Below are positions 1 to 10,156 of a stretch of DNA of 33,691 bases, piece after piece. Position 1 is the first letter of the stretch. Every line of letters begins with the position of its first letter. The stretch spans positions 1 through 33,691 of the forward strand of contig JAKSYS010000674.1 in assembly GCA_022925895.1 (NCBI GenBank). The letters are read 5' to 3'. Both the position numbers and the translations under genes were made by a program. Below the pieces are notes generated by a model. It saw nothing but the letters and a program-made list of their open reading frames with translations. It made no database searches and was not told where the DNA came from. The stretch is from Fragilaria crotonensis (lineage: Eukaryota > Bacillariophyta > Fragilariophyceae > Fragilariales > Fragilariaceae).

Positions 1-2205
1 GCCAACTGGCGTCGGCAGCGTGAACTGCGTTGGCGAGAAACTCGCCGGGTGGTCGTTCCTGCAGAGCGCACCAGTCAAGGCAGAGTTGGTGGCGAGTGGC
101 AGGTGTCGCAGAGTCCAGGAGCGGGCCTGTGGGTAAACGTTAGCAAAGTGTGTGAGGAGGGCTTCGTCAGTTAAGTCCCAGCGCCGGCTGGCATCGTCTG
201 CCATCGTGTTCACCGGGCCGGGTATGTAGTGGTGCCGCGCTAAATAACGGTGATGCCGTTGATGGAGGGCGTTGAGACGAAGGAGGTACGCTCGCGCCGC
301 CACGGACGTCGCCGACCCCTTCGTGGACCAGGACACGGCAGCGCGGTTGTCGCTCGCGATCCACAGTGTGCGTTCACGCACATCGTGGGATGTCGCGAGG
401 ACGTCCTTATGGGCGATTATGCCCGTAAGTTCGAGGTCAGAGATGGTGAGGGTGCCTCGGGGATGACTTGCGGTGACAAGCGCGCTTGAAATGTGCGGCG
501 CAAAGCGCTGCCGCCAGACGATGGGTGCGGTGGTGTCGTCACTGGCGAGCCAGACTCCGCCCATGCCCGCTTGACAGGCATCGCAGGCGCCGATGTGTGA
601 TGGCGCTGTGGGCACGAGCTCGCGCAGCCGAGTGGGGCGTTGTGCGAGGGAATCGACCAAGACTGCAAAGTCTGCGGCCGTGTCGTACACTTGTTGTGTT
701 AGCCGCACACGTTGCCGGTCTCCCTTGCGGAGCGCCTCCTGCAGGACCGAAAAGAGGCCTCGTGTCCCTGGCAATGCCGGGGACATGGACCGGAGCTCGC
801 CGAGAATGCGGTGCCACTTATCGATGGCTAAACGCTTGCGTGGGGGTTGGATCCACTCAAGGATCTCGCGAAGGCGTTCTACGCGATGCGGTGGCAAGTT
901 CAGCGTCATGGCTAGGGTGTCGATGTCCCAGCCCAGCATGCGCTTGTTGAAGGACCAACAAGCGTCGCCTTGTAGCATTTTCTTGACGGAGGCCGGCTCC
1001 TTCCTATGTGGGGGGTCGGCGGGATCCCGCGCCCGAAAGACGTCATCGATGGAGTGCAAGGTCGCACGCATGACATTTTGCTGTTGGCGCTTGGTTTGCG
1101 CCAGTAACAGGAAGTCATCAACGTACACGTCGACGGTGGCCAGCGGGGCACATTGGTGGATAGCCCTCGCGGTGCGTGTAGTAGCACCACGGGTTGTCGT
1201 GCCCGCAACGTCGTCGGTGTGGGCTTCGTTTGTAGCTGGTGGTGTGGCGGCCACCGCCTCTAGCCTGTGCGGCTGCCGCAGTCGGGCATCGCGGGTGGCT
1301 AACATGTCGTTGGCCAGGTCGCACACGGTTTCGGTGAGTGCGGTAAAATACGGGGGTGATTCCACCCACCCCATCGGAAGAGCGAGTGGAAATGCTATTA
1401 AGAGTTCGGAACCCGGCGTATGGGGTAATGCAACGCCTAGTTTAGGCACGTCTACGGCTTGGATCCAGACCCTGTAGAAGCCATCGGCGATGTCGATCTT
1501 GGCCATCATGACCGGGCCGTATCGCGGGTCGGCGTGAACCATCTTGCTGCAAGCGCGCTGCAGGGCGCGTCCAAATTGCATCGCCTCGCGTGGCGCCAGG
1601 AGCCCAGTTTCCTCGTTCAGGCCGGAGAATGTATAATCCACAATTAACCTGGGTCTTCGGTCTCGCTGTGGCACAACTCCGAGAGGAGAGATGCGAAGAT
1701 TGGGAAGGTCCTTTACGTAACTGTACGGCACCACGACCCAGTACCCTTGACGGCAGAAGTCGAGCATCTCCATGCAAACAAAGTCGCGCTCGCCATGGGA
1801 GGACCTATGTGCGCCTCTGCGGGCAGCTTCGTCCCTTTGCTGGCTGCTCCAGGGTGGAGTCTTCAACCTCACGGCGGCGCCTCTGACGCGTAAATGTTCC
1901 AGCAGGCGTGCGGCTTTATGGCGCAATTTTCGGACCGTGGCTGTCATGTTTGATGTGCCTCGCGCTTCGTCCATCACGGGCAACCATCCCTGTCTCACAA
2001 TGGCGCGTCCCGTCGTCGTCGCTAACTTACCGAGTGCTAATTCCGCTTCGCTGATTTGTTCTGCTGGGCGTTTCCGGCTGCGAGGATCCCCGTCTGCCGT
2101 CGCGGCATGCAGACGAGGGCCTGCCTCTGACCTTCCAGCCCGTTCGCCCCAAGGTGGGGCATCCAACAGCCAGGGGGCACGCGCAGTGCCGCCCTGGCCG
2201 TCTCG
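1..2205 (-). mobile_element. Retroelement pol: reverse transcriptase-RNase H, runs off window
   Basis: This minus-strand frame is open without a stop from the codon after the gag UGA to base 1, about 735 codons, and continues outside the window. The first in-frame ATG is at 1974-1972. Reading 5' to 3', I see a basic N-terminal region, then RT motifs: RPRLIVDYTFSGLN (near 1650), AKIDIADGFYRVWI (near 1500), LPMGWVESPPYF (near 1380) and the catalytic YVDD box (near 1125). The RNase H part follows, with IGACDACQAGMGGVWLA (near 595), SDLELTG (near 430), IASDNRAAVSW (near 360) and the terminal IPGPVNTMADDASRRW (near 225). No protease or integrase lies upstream of or within this stretch. The RNase H type and the FANVYPQ segment after it recall DIRS-like (tyrosine-recombinase) retroelements, but the integrase/recombinase part would lie beyond base 1, so the class is inference. 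The frame is undamaged, which suggests a young copy. Confidence 0.88.
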
Positions 2206-4362
2206 TCAGGTGGCTGGTGCCGCCGGTTGCTGAACGAGATGAGTACGTATGTACGCGAGGAGGCGCGAGCGCTCCGTTGGGGACGAGAAGGGTACGTGCG
2301 TGTCTCTGCGTCCACAATTTGGAAAACAACCCCCTCTGGTCCACCAGGCCACGCAAAACTCGTTACCGGCGTCGTTGGTCGGGGGTCGGTGTTCTCGCAT
2401 GATATTGCGAGTACCCCCTGGTCGCAGGGAGAGTCCGGAGAATTCCGCATCGACGGTTGGGTTGTCGACGCGGTTCACGGAGGTGCGTGGTGAGGTCGTC
2501 GTGTCACTCGTAAGGGCGGACACCCCCGATCGTGTGCTGGAGACCTGTGTGGCCACGGTTCCGCCTCGCGACGGTGGCGAAGTGTCGAGGTAGGCCTCCG
2601 GGAGGTCTATCCAATTTGTCGAGTTTTGGAACGTACCTCGTTTCAACTCTTGGACGAGGGATGCAAAAGAGGGAAGCTCTACACCCTCTATGCTGTCAAC
2701 TACATTGCAGGCCACCGCCTGCATGTATTCATGGGTGCAGACTTGCACCGCTCTCACGATTCGTGCATGATAAGTTGAGGCAATGCCGGGGTTTCGTGCC
2801 AGTGCGTGGAAGCGTTCCGTGATGAACGGTGCACCGTTCTGCATGCTGGCTACTAGTGCCCACATCGTATCGACGAATGGGTGCGCAACTCCCGCTGTGC
2901 CTTGGAACAGGCATTGGCAGAGCACTGCATACCGAGCCAATGTGATGCCCACTTCCGAGATGTCACGAGGAAACTTTATCTTCTCTTTCCCCCTTATGGT
3001 TTGGTAATCCGAGAGACTTGCATTCTGGTCCCCTTGGGCAAGCTGATTGCCCACACTTGCGGCTGCAACCGCCATGTAGTGATGTGCGCTCCCCGCGTAC
3101 GAGACGATGAAAGGTTGGCAACCCGACGTAAGGTCATCCACTCCATATCCCGCAAACTGAAACCCAACCACCATCTGCTTTAAGGTAGTGGTAATCACCG
3201 GGGCATAGAGTTCTGCCGACAGGCCTCGGGACATACATACTTTGTGCAACTCCTGTACCAGCACCGTGTGCTGTTCGCTTTTGTGGCAGTTCGCGAGGCG
3301 CGCCCAGATGGGTGCCACCTGCTCTGGACTGCCCACGTTACAATAGCGTAGGAGGGTAGCGTATGTCTCTTTGTAGGCGTCCACTATGGTCTTAGGGGCC
3401 TTCCCTTCCGCTCGCTCCTCCCCGGCGCCATCCTCGCCGCCTGCGCGTGCGAGGCCTAGCGTGCGCAGAATGGCTGCGGTGGTGCCACCATTGTCCCTCT
3501 CGCGTGCTCTCATTGCGAGTGCTGGCAAATCTGCCTGCACTTTAGCGGTGACATACCTGTAGACTTCGGGGGGCAGGTGCAAGGGTGTGAACGTGTGCAA
3601 CACGCTAGGAATGGCAGTCTGCGCCCCTCCGCCTCCTCTTGCGGTGCATGCGGCGCGCAACCAAGTGACGACATCCTGACAGGCTTCGTGCTCGTTGTTT
3701 GCCTCTATAGCGCTAACTATCTCCTGGTAGGCCAGCTTTGGGCGCACCCGCTGACGGTGTACGAGCAGGGCTGCGTATCGTCCCGGCACCAGTTGGATGT
3801 GCCTCGGGCGCACGACTTCTGTCTCGGGATCCTGCTCGTTGTAGGGGCCGAGCACGGGTTGCGCCGCCTCCCAGGTAGGAAGAAGTGCCGTCATGGCGGC
3901 GGTCGTGGGAACGCGCACGGCATTCCCCACCAGGTGGAACGCGGTGCTAGGGACCCCCACGGTGGGGTACTGATGGGGTAGGATGTCACCCGACAGTCCG
4001 AGGACTTGGTCGTGTAGGCCAGTCGGGTCGTCGCCGGGTGCATCCATGTATCGCAGGAGCCGATGAATGATGACCACCTCGAGTTCGCCCGTCTGCCCCG
4101 TCACTAGCGCGAGGAAGGCCATGGGTTGTCGGTCGCTTAGCACGACCGTTTGATCACGTAGTGTTGCTGGGGTCGGCACCCCCCCTGTGGGATCCGTGAA
4201 TCGGTACCCGAAGAGGTAACCTGCTGTACGCTCTGGTAGGGGGTTATTGGCAGCGTCGCTGTACAGTTCGCGGTACGTACAGGGCTCCCGAACTGGGACC
4301 ATCGCAGGGTGTGGGTACCCTGCCCCTGGGCCAGCTGCTGGATGATCGAGCGGTAGGGCCAT
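2206..4362 (-). CDS. Retroelement gag-like protein with C-terminal CCCH zinc finger
   Basis: A 718-residue ORF starts at ATG 4362-4360 and ends at TGA 2208-2206. It lies directly 5' of the RT-RNase H frame and in the same frame, so it is read as the gag-like product of the same element. Most of the protein is unfamiliar: an Ala/Pro/Thr-rich N-terminus, a helical centre and a Ser/Thr-rich linker (about residues 590-660). Near residues 665-700 is a Cys/His cluster with spacing C-x8-C-x3-C-x5-H, within FCVAWWTRGGCFPNC and then RRDTH. This would serve as a nucleic-acid-binding finger in place of a CCHC knuckle. The ORF is visibly more GC-rich than the flanking DNA from about 4380 on. The gag role is inferred from position and the finger, not from a recognised core fold. 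Confidence 0.7.
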   Translation of the reverse strand: MALPLDHPAAGPGAGYPHPAMVPVREPCTYRELYSDAANNPLPERTAGYLFGYRFTDPTGGVPTPATLRDQTVVLSDRQPMAFLALVTGQTGELEVVIIHRLLRYMDAPGDDPTGLHDQVLGLSGDILPHQYPTVGVPSTAFHLVGNAVRVPTTAAMTALLPTWEAAQPVLGPYNEQDPETEVVRPRHIQLVPGRYAALLVHRQRVRPKLAYQEIVSAIEANNEHEACQDVVTWLRAACTARGGGGAQTAIPSVLHTFTPLHLPPEVYRYVTAKVQADLPALAMRARERDNGGTTAAILRTLGLARAGGEDGAGEERAEGKAPKTIVDAYKETYATLLRYCNVGSPEQVAPIWARLANCHKSEQHTVLVQELHKVCMSRGLSAELYAPVITTTLKQMVVGFQFAGYGVDDLTSGCQPFIVSYAGSAHHYMAVAAASVGNQLAQGDQNASLSDYQTIRGKEKIKFPRDISEVGITLARYAVLCQCLFQGTAGVAHPFVDTMWALVASMQNGAPFITERFHALARNPGIASTYHARIVRAVQVCTHEYMQAVACNVVDSIEGVELPSFASLVQELKRGTFQNSTNWIDLPEAYLDTSPPSRGGTVATQVSSTRSGVSALTSDTTTSPRTSVNRVDNPTVDAEFSGLSLRPGGTRNIMREHRPPTNDAGNEFCVAWWTRGGCFPNCGRRDTHVPFSSPTERSRLLAYIRTHLVQQPAAPAT

Positions 4363-5425
4363 GGTGCGTGAAACGCTGGCTGTGCTCTACTGCAAGTTTC
4401 GAAATTATTCGTACCTAGCTAGGCGACGTCCTTCGTCTTCACACGCCGTGGGCAACCTTTCTGGAAAGGTTCCTCGGCACTTTAGTGTGAGACTAACTGC
4501 TGTTGCAACCTCGTTGCAACTAAACAATATGTGCGTTTGGTCGGGTGCTTCGATTCAAGTGCCGGTGTAATTTCATTTCTTACTTCTTCTCTACGTGCGC
4601 ACCGGTACAGGAGATGTTGTTCCTGACCTGTGGCGCCGAAGGTGTAGCCCGCTCGTCCGCCTCCCCTGCCGCTGACGGTCAGGTTCATAAACCCGATCCG
4701 GCATCCTCGCGTATCCGAACAACACGATCATCACCACACACAAAAACGAACTGAGGACCATGACATTGAAACGGCAATTCAATCACCTTCCAATCCTCAT
4801 CAGGAAAACATTTTTGTTATATACGCTCATTTATCAAGTTAATGAGGCCTTTGACCTAAAAAGTCTTCCTGATTGGCTACAATGACAACGCAACAGGCGT
4901 ATTGCAAACGTTGGATCGAAGTCACGAAACAAAAACGTTACCAAGACAAATGGCTGACCGAGGCAACAAAGTTTCAAGCAATCAAGGCTCAATTTCCATT
5001 GCATGACTCCCTTGAATTTGATAGGGGTGCTGGGATAAACTGAGCAATTTTGTTGTGCGGTTGCTTGGGCAACAATTGATGATTTTGCCGAGAATCAAAC
5101 ACCACTGGAGCATTCCGACGGAAAGCAAGAGGGTTGATCGGTAAAGCAACCAGAGCAGATTTGTTGAGGGGTAGCTACTATGCCACAACATCAGGTTTGT
5201 TACAAGATGATAGAATTAGTGATTGGTATAGTGTGGCTGGGGTTCCTCAGACATAATGGATTTGACGACTGAAATAAAATTACAATCAAGAGCGACAGGA
5301 AAGCCAAAGCTGTAGCAGCAACAGCTGGCGCGGCCGCTTTGTGCCAGTCACAAAGTTTCAATTGAATCAAATTAGAAGTAGCTGACTGTCCTATATTCTT
5401 CATTTCTCCACTAGTTTATAGGGAG
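4363..5425. other. Intergenic/element 5' flank, no gene
   Basis: No convincing gene is visible. The first few hundred bases are probably the untranslated leader or terminal repeat of the retroelement. They contain a perfect inverted repeat at 4454-4471 (8-bp arms around a 2-base loop) and two copies of the palindrome GTTGCAAC at 4502-4509 and 4513-4520. GC content falls noticeably by about 4700. The rest holds only short ORFs without recognisable motifs. The other end of the element is outside the window, so terminal repeats cannot be paired. Confidence 0.5.
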
Positions 5426-6260
5426 CTCACTCGGTCACTGGCTGTCCTCGTATTCTCCTTGGCTGGTCCTCCACAGCACTCAAGGTATCGAGGAGAACTC
5501 GTTCTTGTAGTCCATTCATTCTTCCAGCACTATAGTACCAAGGACAACTCACTCGGTCTTCATTCCTCCAGCACTAAAGGTATCAAGGAGAACTCACTCG
5601 GTCACTGGCTGTCCACAAACAAGTCTTTAGTCTTTTCATTCCTCCAGCGCAATAATGCCGAGGAGCACTCACTAGAACCCTGCGGACAGTCCTCAGAGTC
5701 TCATTTCAATCATCCAGCACAAGTACAATGGTACCAAGGAGATCTTACTCGGTCACTGTCGTAGTCTCTTCATACCTCCTTGCTCCATTACACCGATAGC
5801 TTCTTGTTGCTTGGTCAATGGCTGTTGTACTAGTGAATTCATTCCTTAGCACCGGTACGATAGTACCGAGGAGAGCTAACTCGGACACTGTTGACGTCTC
5901 TTCATTCCTTGCTACTCTGCTACCAAGAGCAGGCTTGGTCACCGGCGGCTGTCCTCGTGGTCTCTTCATTCCTCCATAGCAGTAACGCAGAGAGAACTCA
6001 CTCGGTCACTGTTGTAGTCACTTCATACGAGTATCATCTCCTCCATAGTACTATACCATGAAGAACTCACTCCTCGGTCATTGGCTGTTACCGTATTATC
6101 GTCATCAATCCTCAAGACGAGTACAATAGACTACCAACAAGACCTCACTCGATCACTGCTGCCGTAGTCTCTTCGTTTCTCCGTTATACCAAGACCTCAC
6201 TCCTCGGTCACTGCTGGCTGTCCTCGCAGGAGTGCAGAGCTCACTCGGCCACTGTCGTAC
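5426..6260. repeat. Degenerate tandem repeat array, about 45-80 bp units
   Basis: A motif close to CTCACTCGGTCACTGGCTGTCC recurs about 14 times. Anchors lie near 5428, 5498, 5550, 5595, 5668, 5747, 5815, 5879, 5936, 5998, 6067, 6145, 6195 and 6240. Between anchors, units share pieces like TCTTCATTCCTCCAGCAC and ACCGAGGAGA. Unit length varies from 45 to 79 bp and copies are diverged, so this looks like an old minisatellite. ORFs crossing it on either strand are repeat translations and not genes. Confidence 0.8.
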
Positions 6261-6914
6261 AAACGGATGTAAGAAGACACACATTCGCGTAATTGACAAT
6301 GATCAAACCGAAGCACTGACCTGCTGGTAATTGATGTGTGATCCTCATGTTGGGTTGGCATCAAGATCTTTCGATGTTTGGGAGAATTCTGAGCTCCTTC
6401 AAAAATTTAATACTGAGTCTACGTGTGCCTATGATATGTAGTCCCAGGATGAAACAAGCCATACGTCATACCGACGAGGAGTGTATGATATGCAAAATCG
6501 TTTCGTACCAGGTACTTGTAGTAAAAATAGTTGAGCGCCTTAAAGTGGAATGTGGAATCATCAGAGTTTTTATGGAATCCAGAAATCGCCACTACAGTAC
6601 TGGAGTACGACAGTGCTAGTACTAGACTCCCCACTCGACACTCGACAGACTCGACACTCGACTCGCCCCCTCCAGAAAGTTCCAGAACTTGACAGCGACA
6701 TCACCCACGTCATTTTGAGAAAAGTCGTACGGCAATTCGATAGGTCAATTCTTCGTCACGTCACATGATCGGCAGTACATACTAGTACCAGGTACTTGTA
6801 CGAAGTTCTGTTCCGATTCGTTGAGAATTTTTTCAATGCCAAATTCTGATCAGATGTCCATCAGAACAATTCTGAGGCCGTCATAATTCGGAAGAAGGCA
6901 TTGAGTGAGAGAAG
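6261..6914. other. Intergenic upstream of permease gene
   Basis: No gene is seen. An exact 14-bp direct repeat (ACTCGACACTCGAC) occurs at 6633-6646 and 6649-6662. A GTAC-rich stretch lies near 6769-6801. The last part should hold the promoter of the permease gene, but I recognise no specific element. Confidence 0.4.
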
Positions 6915-8489
6915 ATGAAATACTGCGCTGCGACCATCTATCTGAGTTGTTTGGTTGCCCAGAGCCAGATAAGTTCAGTAGCATCGTTGCAATCGTCTGT
7001 TAGTCGAAAGAGGAGCTTCGCTTATCGCGACCAAACTTTCGCAAGAGTTGTCGCTCTAAATCAGGCTTTCAACAATGAAGACTTGGTCACAACCAGGAGG
7101 GTGCGAGAACAACCATCATCGCTGAAAGCATTTACTGTTGATGCTTTTGATGGGCAGTGCGATGACTCGGGAAAAGATGTGTTGCGGTTACCGACGCTGT
7201 CCTCGGGCTTCGCTGGGGTACAAGCTGTGGTAACAACGGCGTTGATGGTAACGGGGAATACGATTGGCGCAGGAGCACTTGTGCTACCAGAAATAGCTGC
7301 CAAGCCAGGAATGGTCGTATCTGCAGGCCTTTTCGTCGGTGAGTAGCTGACTTTGGGAAGGCGCACTTTTCATGTCAGCCCTTCATATGCTTGCTAATTA
7401 TTGTCTGGTTATGTTGAAACAGCTGCTTATGTTGTCAACCTGATATCGGGGATGGTCATTGCAGAAGTTGCGATCAGGCAGCATGAGTCGTCGGGGAATG
7501 ACGTTGCAGCCTCATTCAAAGATTTTGCAGAGGCGAATCTCGATAACAGTTTCGCAACGTCAGTCGTCGCGGGAATGTCGATCTTCACAAATGCTTGCAT
7601 CCTTGTTTTCGGTCTCAATCGAGCAGGTGAGGTGGCGTCTTCCATGCTCGGGGGAGCATTGGGCCCAACCGAGTCAATGATTGGTTTTGCGGCTGTGTTG
7701 GTCGCGATGGGTTTGACTCAATCAGGGGAAAACATGTCTAAAATATGCTCCGCGCTTGTGATGGGTCTTTTCGTATCCTTCCTGGGCCTACTTGTTCCAG
7801 GTCTCGCAAACGTCCATGATCCTATGGGCGCTTTCTTATCTCCTGGGACGTGCGAATGTGGTGTTTCGGAGGCTGCCCCGATTATCTTGATGTCGATGGT
7901 CTATCAAAACATTGTTCCCACTGTTACCAAAATCCTGAACTATGATAGAGTTCGAAGCGTTACAGCCATCGCCCTTGGTTCGCTACTTCCCCTATGTTTA
8001 TACCTGGCCTGGTGTTTCGCCTGCATTGGAGGCGGCGTTGACGTCAATGCTGTTGGTGCTGGCGGGGCTCTCATGACTGTGTTTTCCATAACCGCGATTT
8101 CTGGGTCGGCAATTGGGTGTGCCATGTCACTCACGGAGGAATTAGACTCCCTCCTACCCAACTTGGAGAAGGGAAGCATGCCACAAATTGATCGAACCTC
8201 CATTGCGGTTCTGGCGTCCGTCGCAATTCCGGCAGCGATCGCGTTCGCCTATGCTGGAAGCGAGGATTTCAACACGGCACTCAAAATTGCGGGATCATAT
8301 GGCTCGCCACTTCTCTACGGTGCCGTCCCTGCAGCTATGGCGTGGACGCAGCGCGAGAAAGTGAATGGGATGGGGGATATCCCCAGTATCGTGCCTGGAG
8401 GGTCCGCGTCCCTTGCTGGTTTGGGTATTGCCTCGATGGCTCTTGTCTTCCAAGAGCTTTCTATCGATATTGCCTCTTTCCTCTCATGA
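6915..8489 (+). CDS. Tyrosine/tryptophan permease-family amino acid transporter, two exons
   Basis: The exons are 6915-7338 and 7423-8489, joined by an 84-nt intron (GTGAGT...AAACAG, phase 1, branch-like GCTAAT near 7393), and encode 496 residues. The family signature GNTIGAGALVLP sits at about residues 114-125, as in the GTxIGAGxLxLP helix of bacterial TyrP/Mtr and algal/plant homologues. It is followed by a long string of hydrophobic helices, with MVYQNIVPTVTKIL in the middle, matching the roughly 11-helix Trp_Tyr_perm fold. The protein should move aromatic or related amino acids across a membrane by ion coupling. About 105 residues precede the first helix: a hydrophobic signal-like start (MKYCAATIYLSCLVA) and then a Ser/Arg-rich stretch. 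In a diatom this could be a plastid-targeting presequence, but there is no clear ASAF-type cleavage motif. It converges on the acyltransferase gene 165 bp downstream. Confidence 0.9.
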
Positions 8490-8654
8490 GCGTCCACAGA
8501 GAACGCTCTGGCTGAGGTTGCTACTGTAGTTAATCGGTCCATATCCATGTATAAAGCAGTGACCGAACGACATATCTACTGAGCGCCATATTGTTCATTT
8601 ACAAATAGAAATATGTGCAACGTACCCCACTCACTTGGTTAAGCGTCAACTTTA

Positions 8655-10156
8655 TCATTTGACTACATCATCCACGTGGCTAGCTTGCCACGCCAGAAAT
8701 AGAGCACACAACCTCTCGTGAATGGCCCGCGCCTGGGACTCCGTGCACTTGGGGGCCAAGAGTTGGTAAGTAAAGCCACCATCACTCCCACTCGGTACAA
8801 TAATTGAGGCAAACATTTCTCCAACTGGCATGGGATGAGCTGGCAGGCCGTGGAACCCTGTTGGCTTGACTCCTTTCACAAACTCGATGTCCCAAATTGG
8901 AAAGGAACCCCAAGCAGTAGTTGAAAAGGAGGTGCCGCTAACAGAGGTTTTGGGCGGCTTGCCTAGCCTAGATCGCGATAAACGATCTGGAGTGTCACGC
9001 ATCCCGTCAAGCAGAGATTTCCGAATTTCCAGTGCAGCCATACTCACACATCGATTGAAATTCGAAGCTCAGGATCAGCTTCATTGGTAACTTGGCCTGG
9101 CATAACGACTGTTAAGTGGGTGATGCCATTCCCAATCAAGCCGTTGTCCTCCATGGCATCGATCCCGAAGCGACCCCGCAAGTTGACAACCATGGAAACA
9201 TTCGACTCAATTTGTCGGGAGAGTTCCCGTTTCATTAGCCAACCATATGCCGTCAACATGTCATTGATCGAAACAAAGTCAACATCGCCACCATAGTTCT
9301 TATATACATTCCCAGAGTGGGACATCCCGTGTGCCTTCATGGCGATGAGCACTGGATCTGGAAAATGCAAATGGATGTAGTCGTGATCGGAAATTTCTTC
9401 CGGGATGTTCTTGGTATCTTCAGATGGCTCAATAGCCGGGCTCGCTACGCTAATCCTGGACCATAGATTATCTGCCCATCCAGGCTCGGGGACAATCAGT
9501 CCCATGACATCAGCTGTGGCATGCGTCATCATACCAGAGCATGTGACCAGCGATCGCTGGTTCGATTGATGATTCAGACCAACATCGGCCGTGTTAACTT
9601 CGTTGGACATGCGTTGCATCTGATTGCCCCAACAGTTTAAAAAGTGGAAGCACGATGCTGCATCTGCCACCATGTGACTGACCGTCATGCCGATGACAGT
9701 ACAACCATCATCGAGCGTTGTGATATTGATAGTAGCCAAGTTTTCTTCAAATGCCGATAGGGGCGAAAAGAGTGGTAGAAGTTCGGGAGATTGTCGTCGG
9801 CGCAGAATATTCCGTTGCATCAACCAATACTCTTTGGACTGGTCGCTCGTGGAGAATGTGCAAGGGATGAAATCAGTTGTTCTGCATTGAATCGAGAGGC
9901 ACCGATCATCCAAAATTGCTCCTCCAAGGACAGCAAATTGAGGAAGGGTTGCCGAAAGCGATGCCAACAATTGATCCTCGCAAAGCGGAATAGGGAAGAA
10001 ATATGCGAAGGGTAGCTGTTCATGTCGCAAGTGAACGTCCGCTATCGTCAAAGGTACTCCGAAGTTGTGTTCAACCCCAGTTGATACTTGGTGACTAGAC
10101 GACACGATGGTCTCGTGCCATTTACTTCGACGTACTGTGCGAGTGACATGGTTCAT
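8655..10156 (-). CDS. BAHD-type acyltransferase, interrupted by a frameshift
   Basis: Start ATG is at 10156-10154. The first frame gives 370 residues to a TGA at 9046-9044. The protein then continues in another frame (AALEIRKSLLDGM onward) to 8655. Joined, it would be about 500 residues, normal for the family. The acyl-CoA-dependent catalytic motif HxxxD is present as HMVAD (residues 161-165). NGLIGNGITHLTVV matches the region around the family's second conserved block, and SFSTTAWGSFPIWDIEF occupies the place of the DFGWG motif. BAHD enzymes transfer acyl groups from CoA to alcohols or amines in the cytosol; the substrate cannot be read here. The shift fits one missing base near 9044-9048. 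A GTGAGT lies at the break, but there is no room for an intron because conserved sequence continues at once. It may be a sequencing error or a young pseudogene. Confidence 0.78.

Noticed and set aside
593-1477. 294-codon plus-strand ORF over the pol region
   Set aside because: It is antisense to the intact RT-RNase H frame, which carries all motifs; GC-rich DNA makes long shadow ORFs.
3577-3981. 134-codon plus-strand ORF
   Set aside because: It lies wholly antisense within the gag-like ORF and has no family motif.
4882-5043. 53-residue ORF (starts MTTQQAYCKRW)
   Set aside because: It looks mildly protein-like, but no continuation, splice partner or family was found.
5459-5764. 101-codon ORF
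   Set aside because: It is only a translation of the degenerate tandem repeat.
9039-9050. Intron at the acyltransferase break (GTGAGT donor)
   Set aside because: Conserved sequence resumes within a few bases, and no acceptor gives the right phase.
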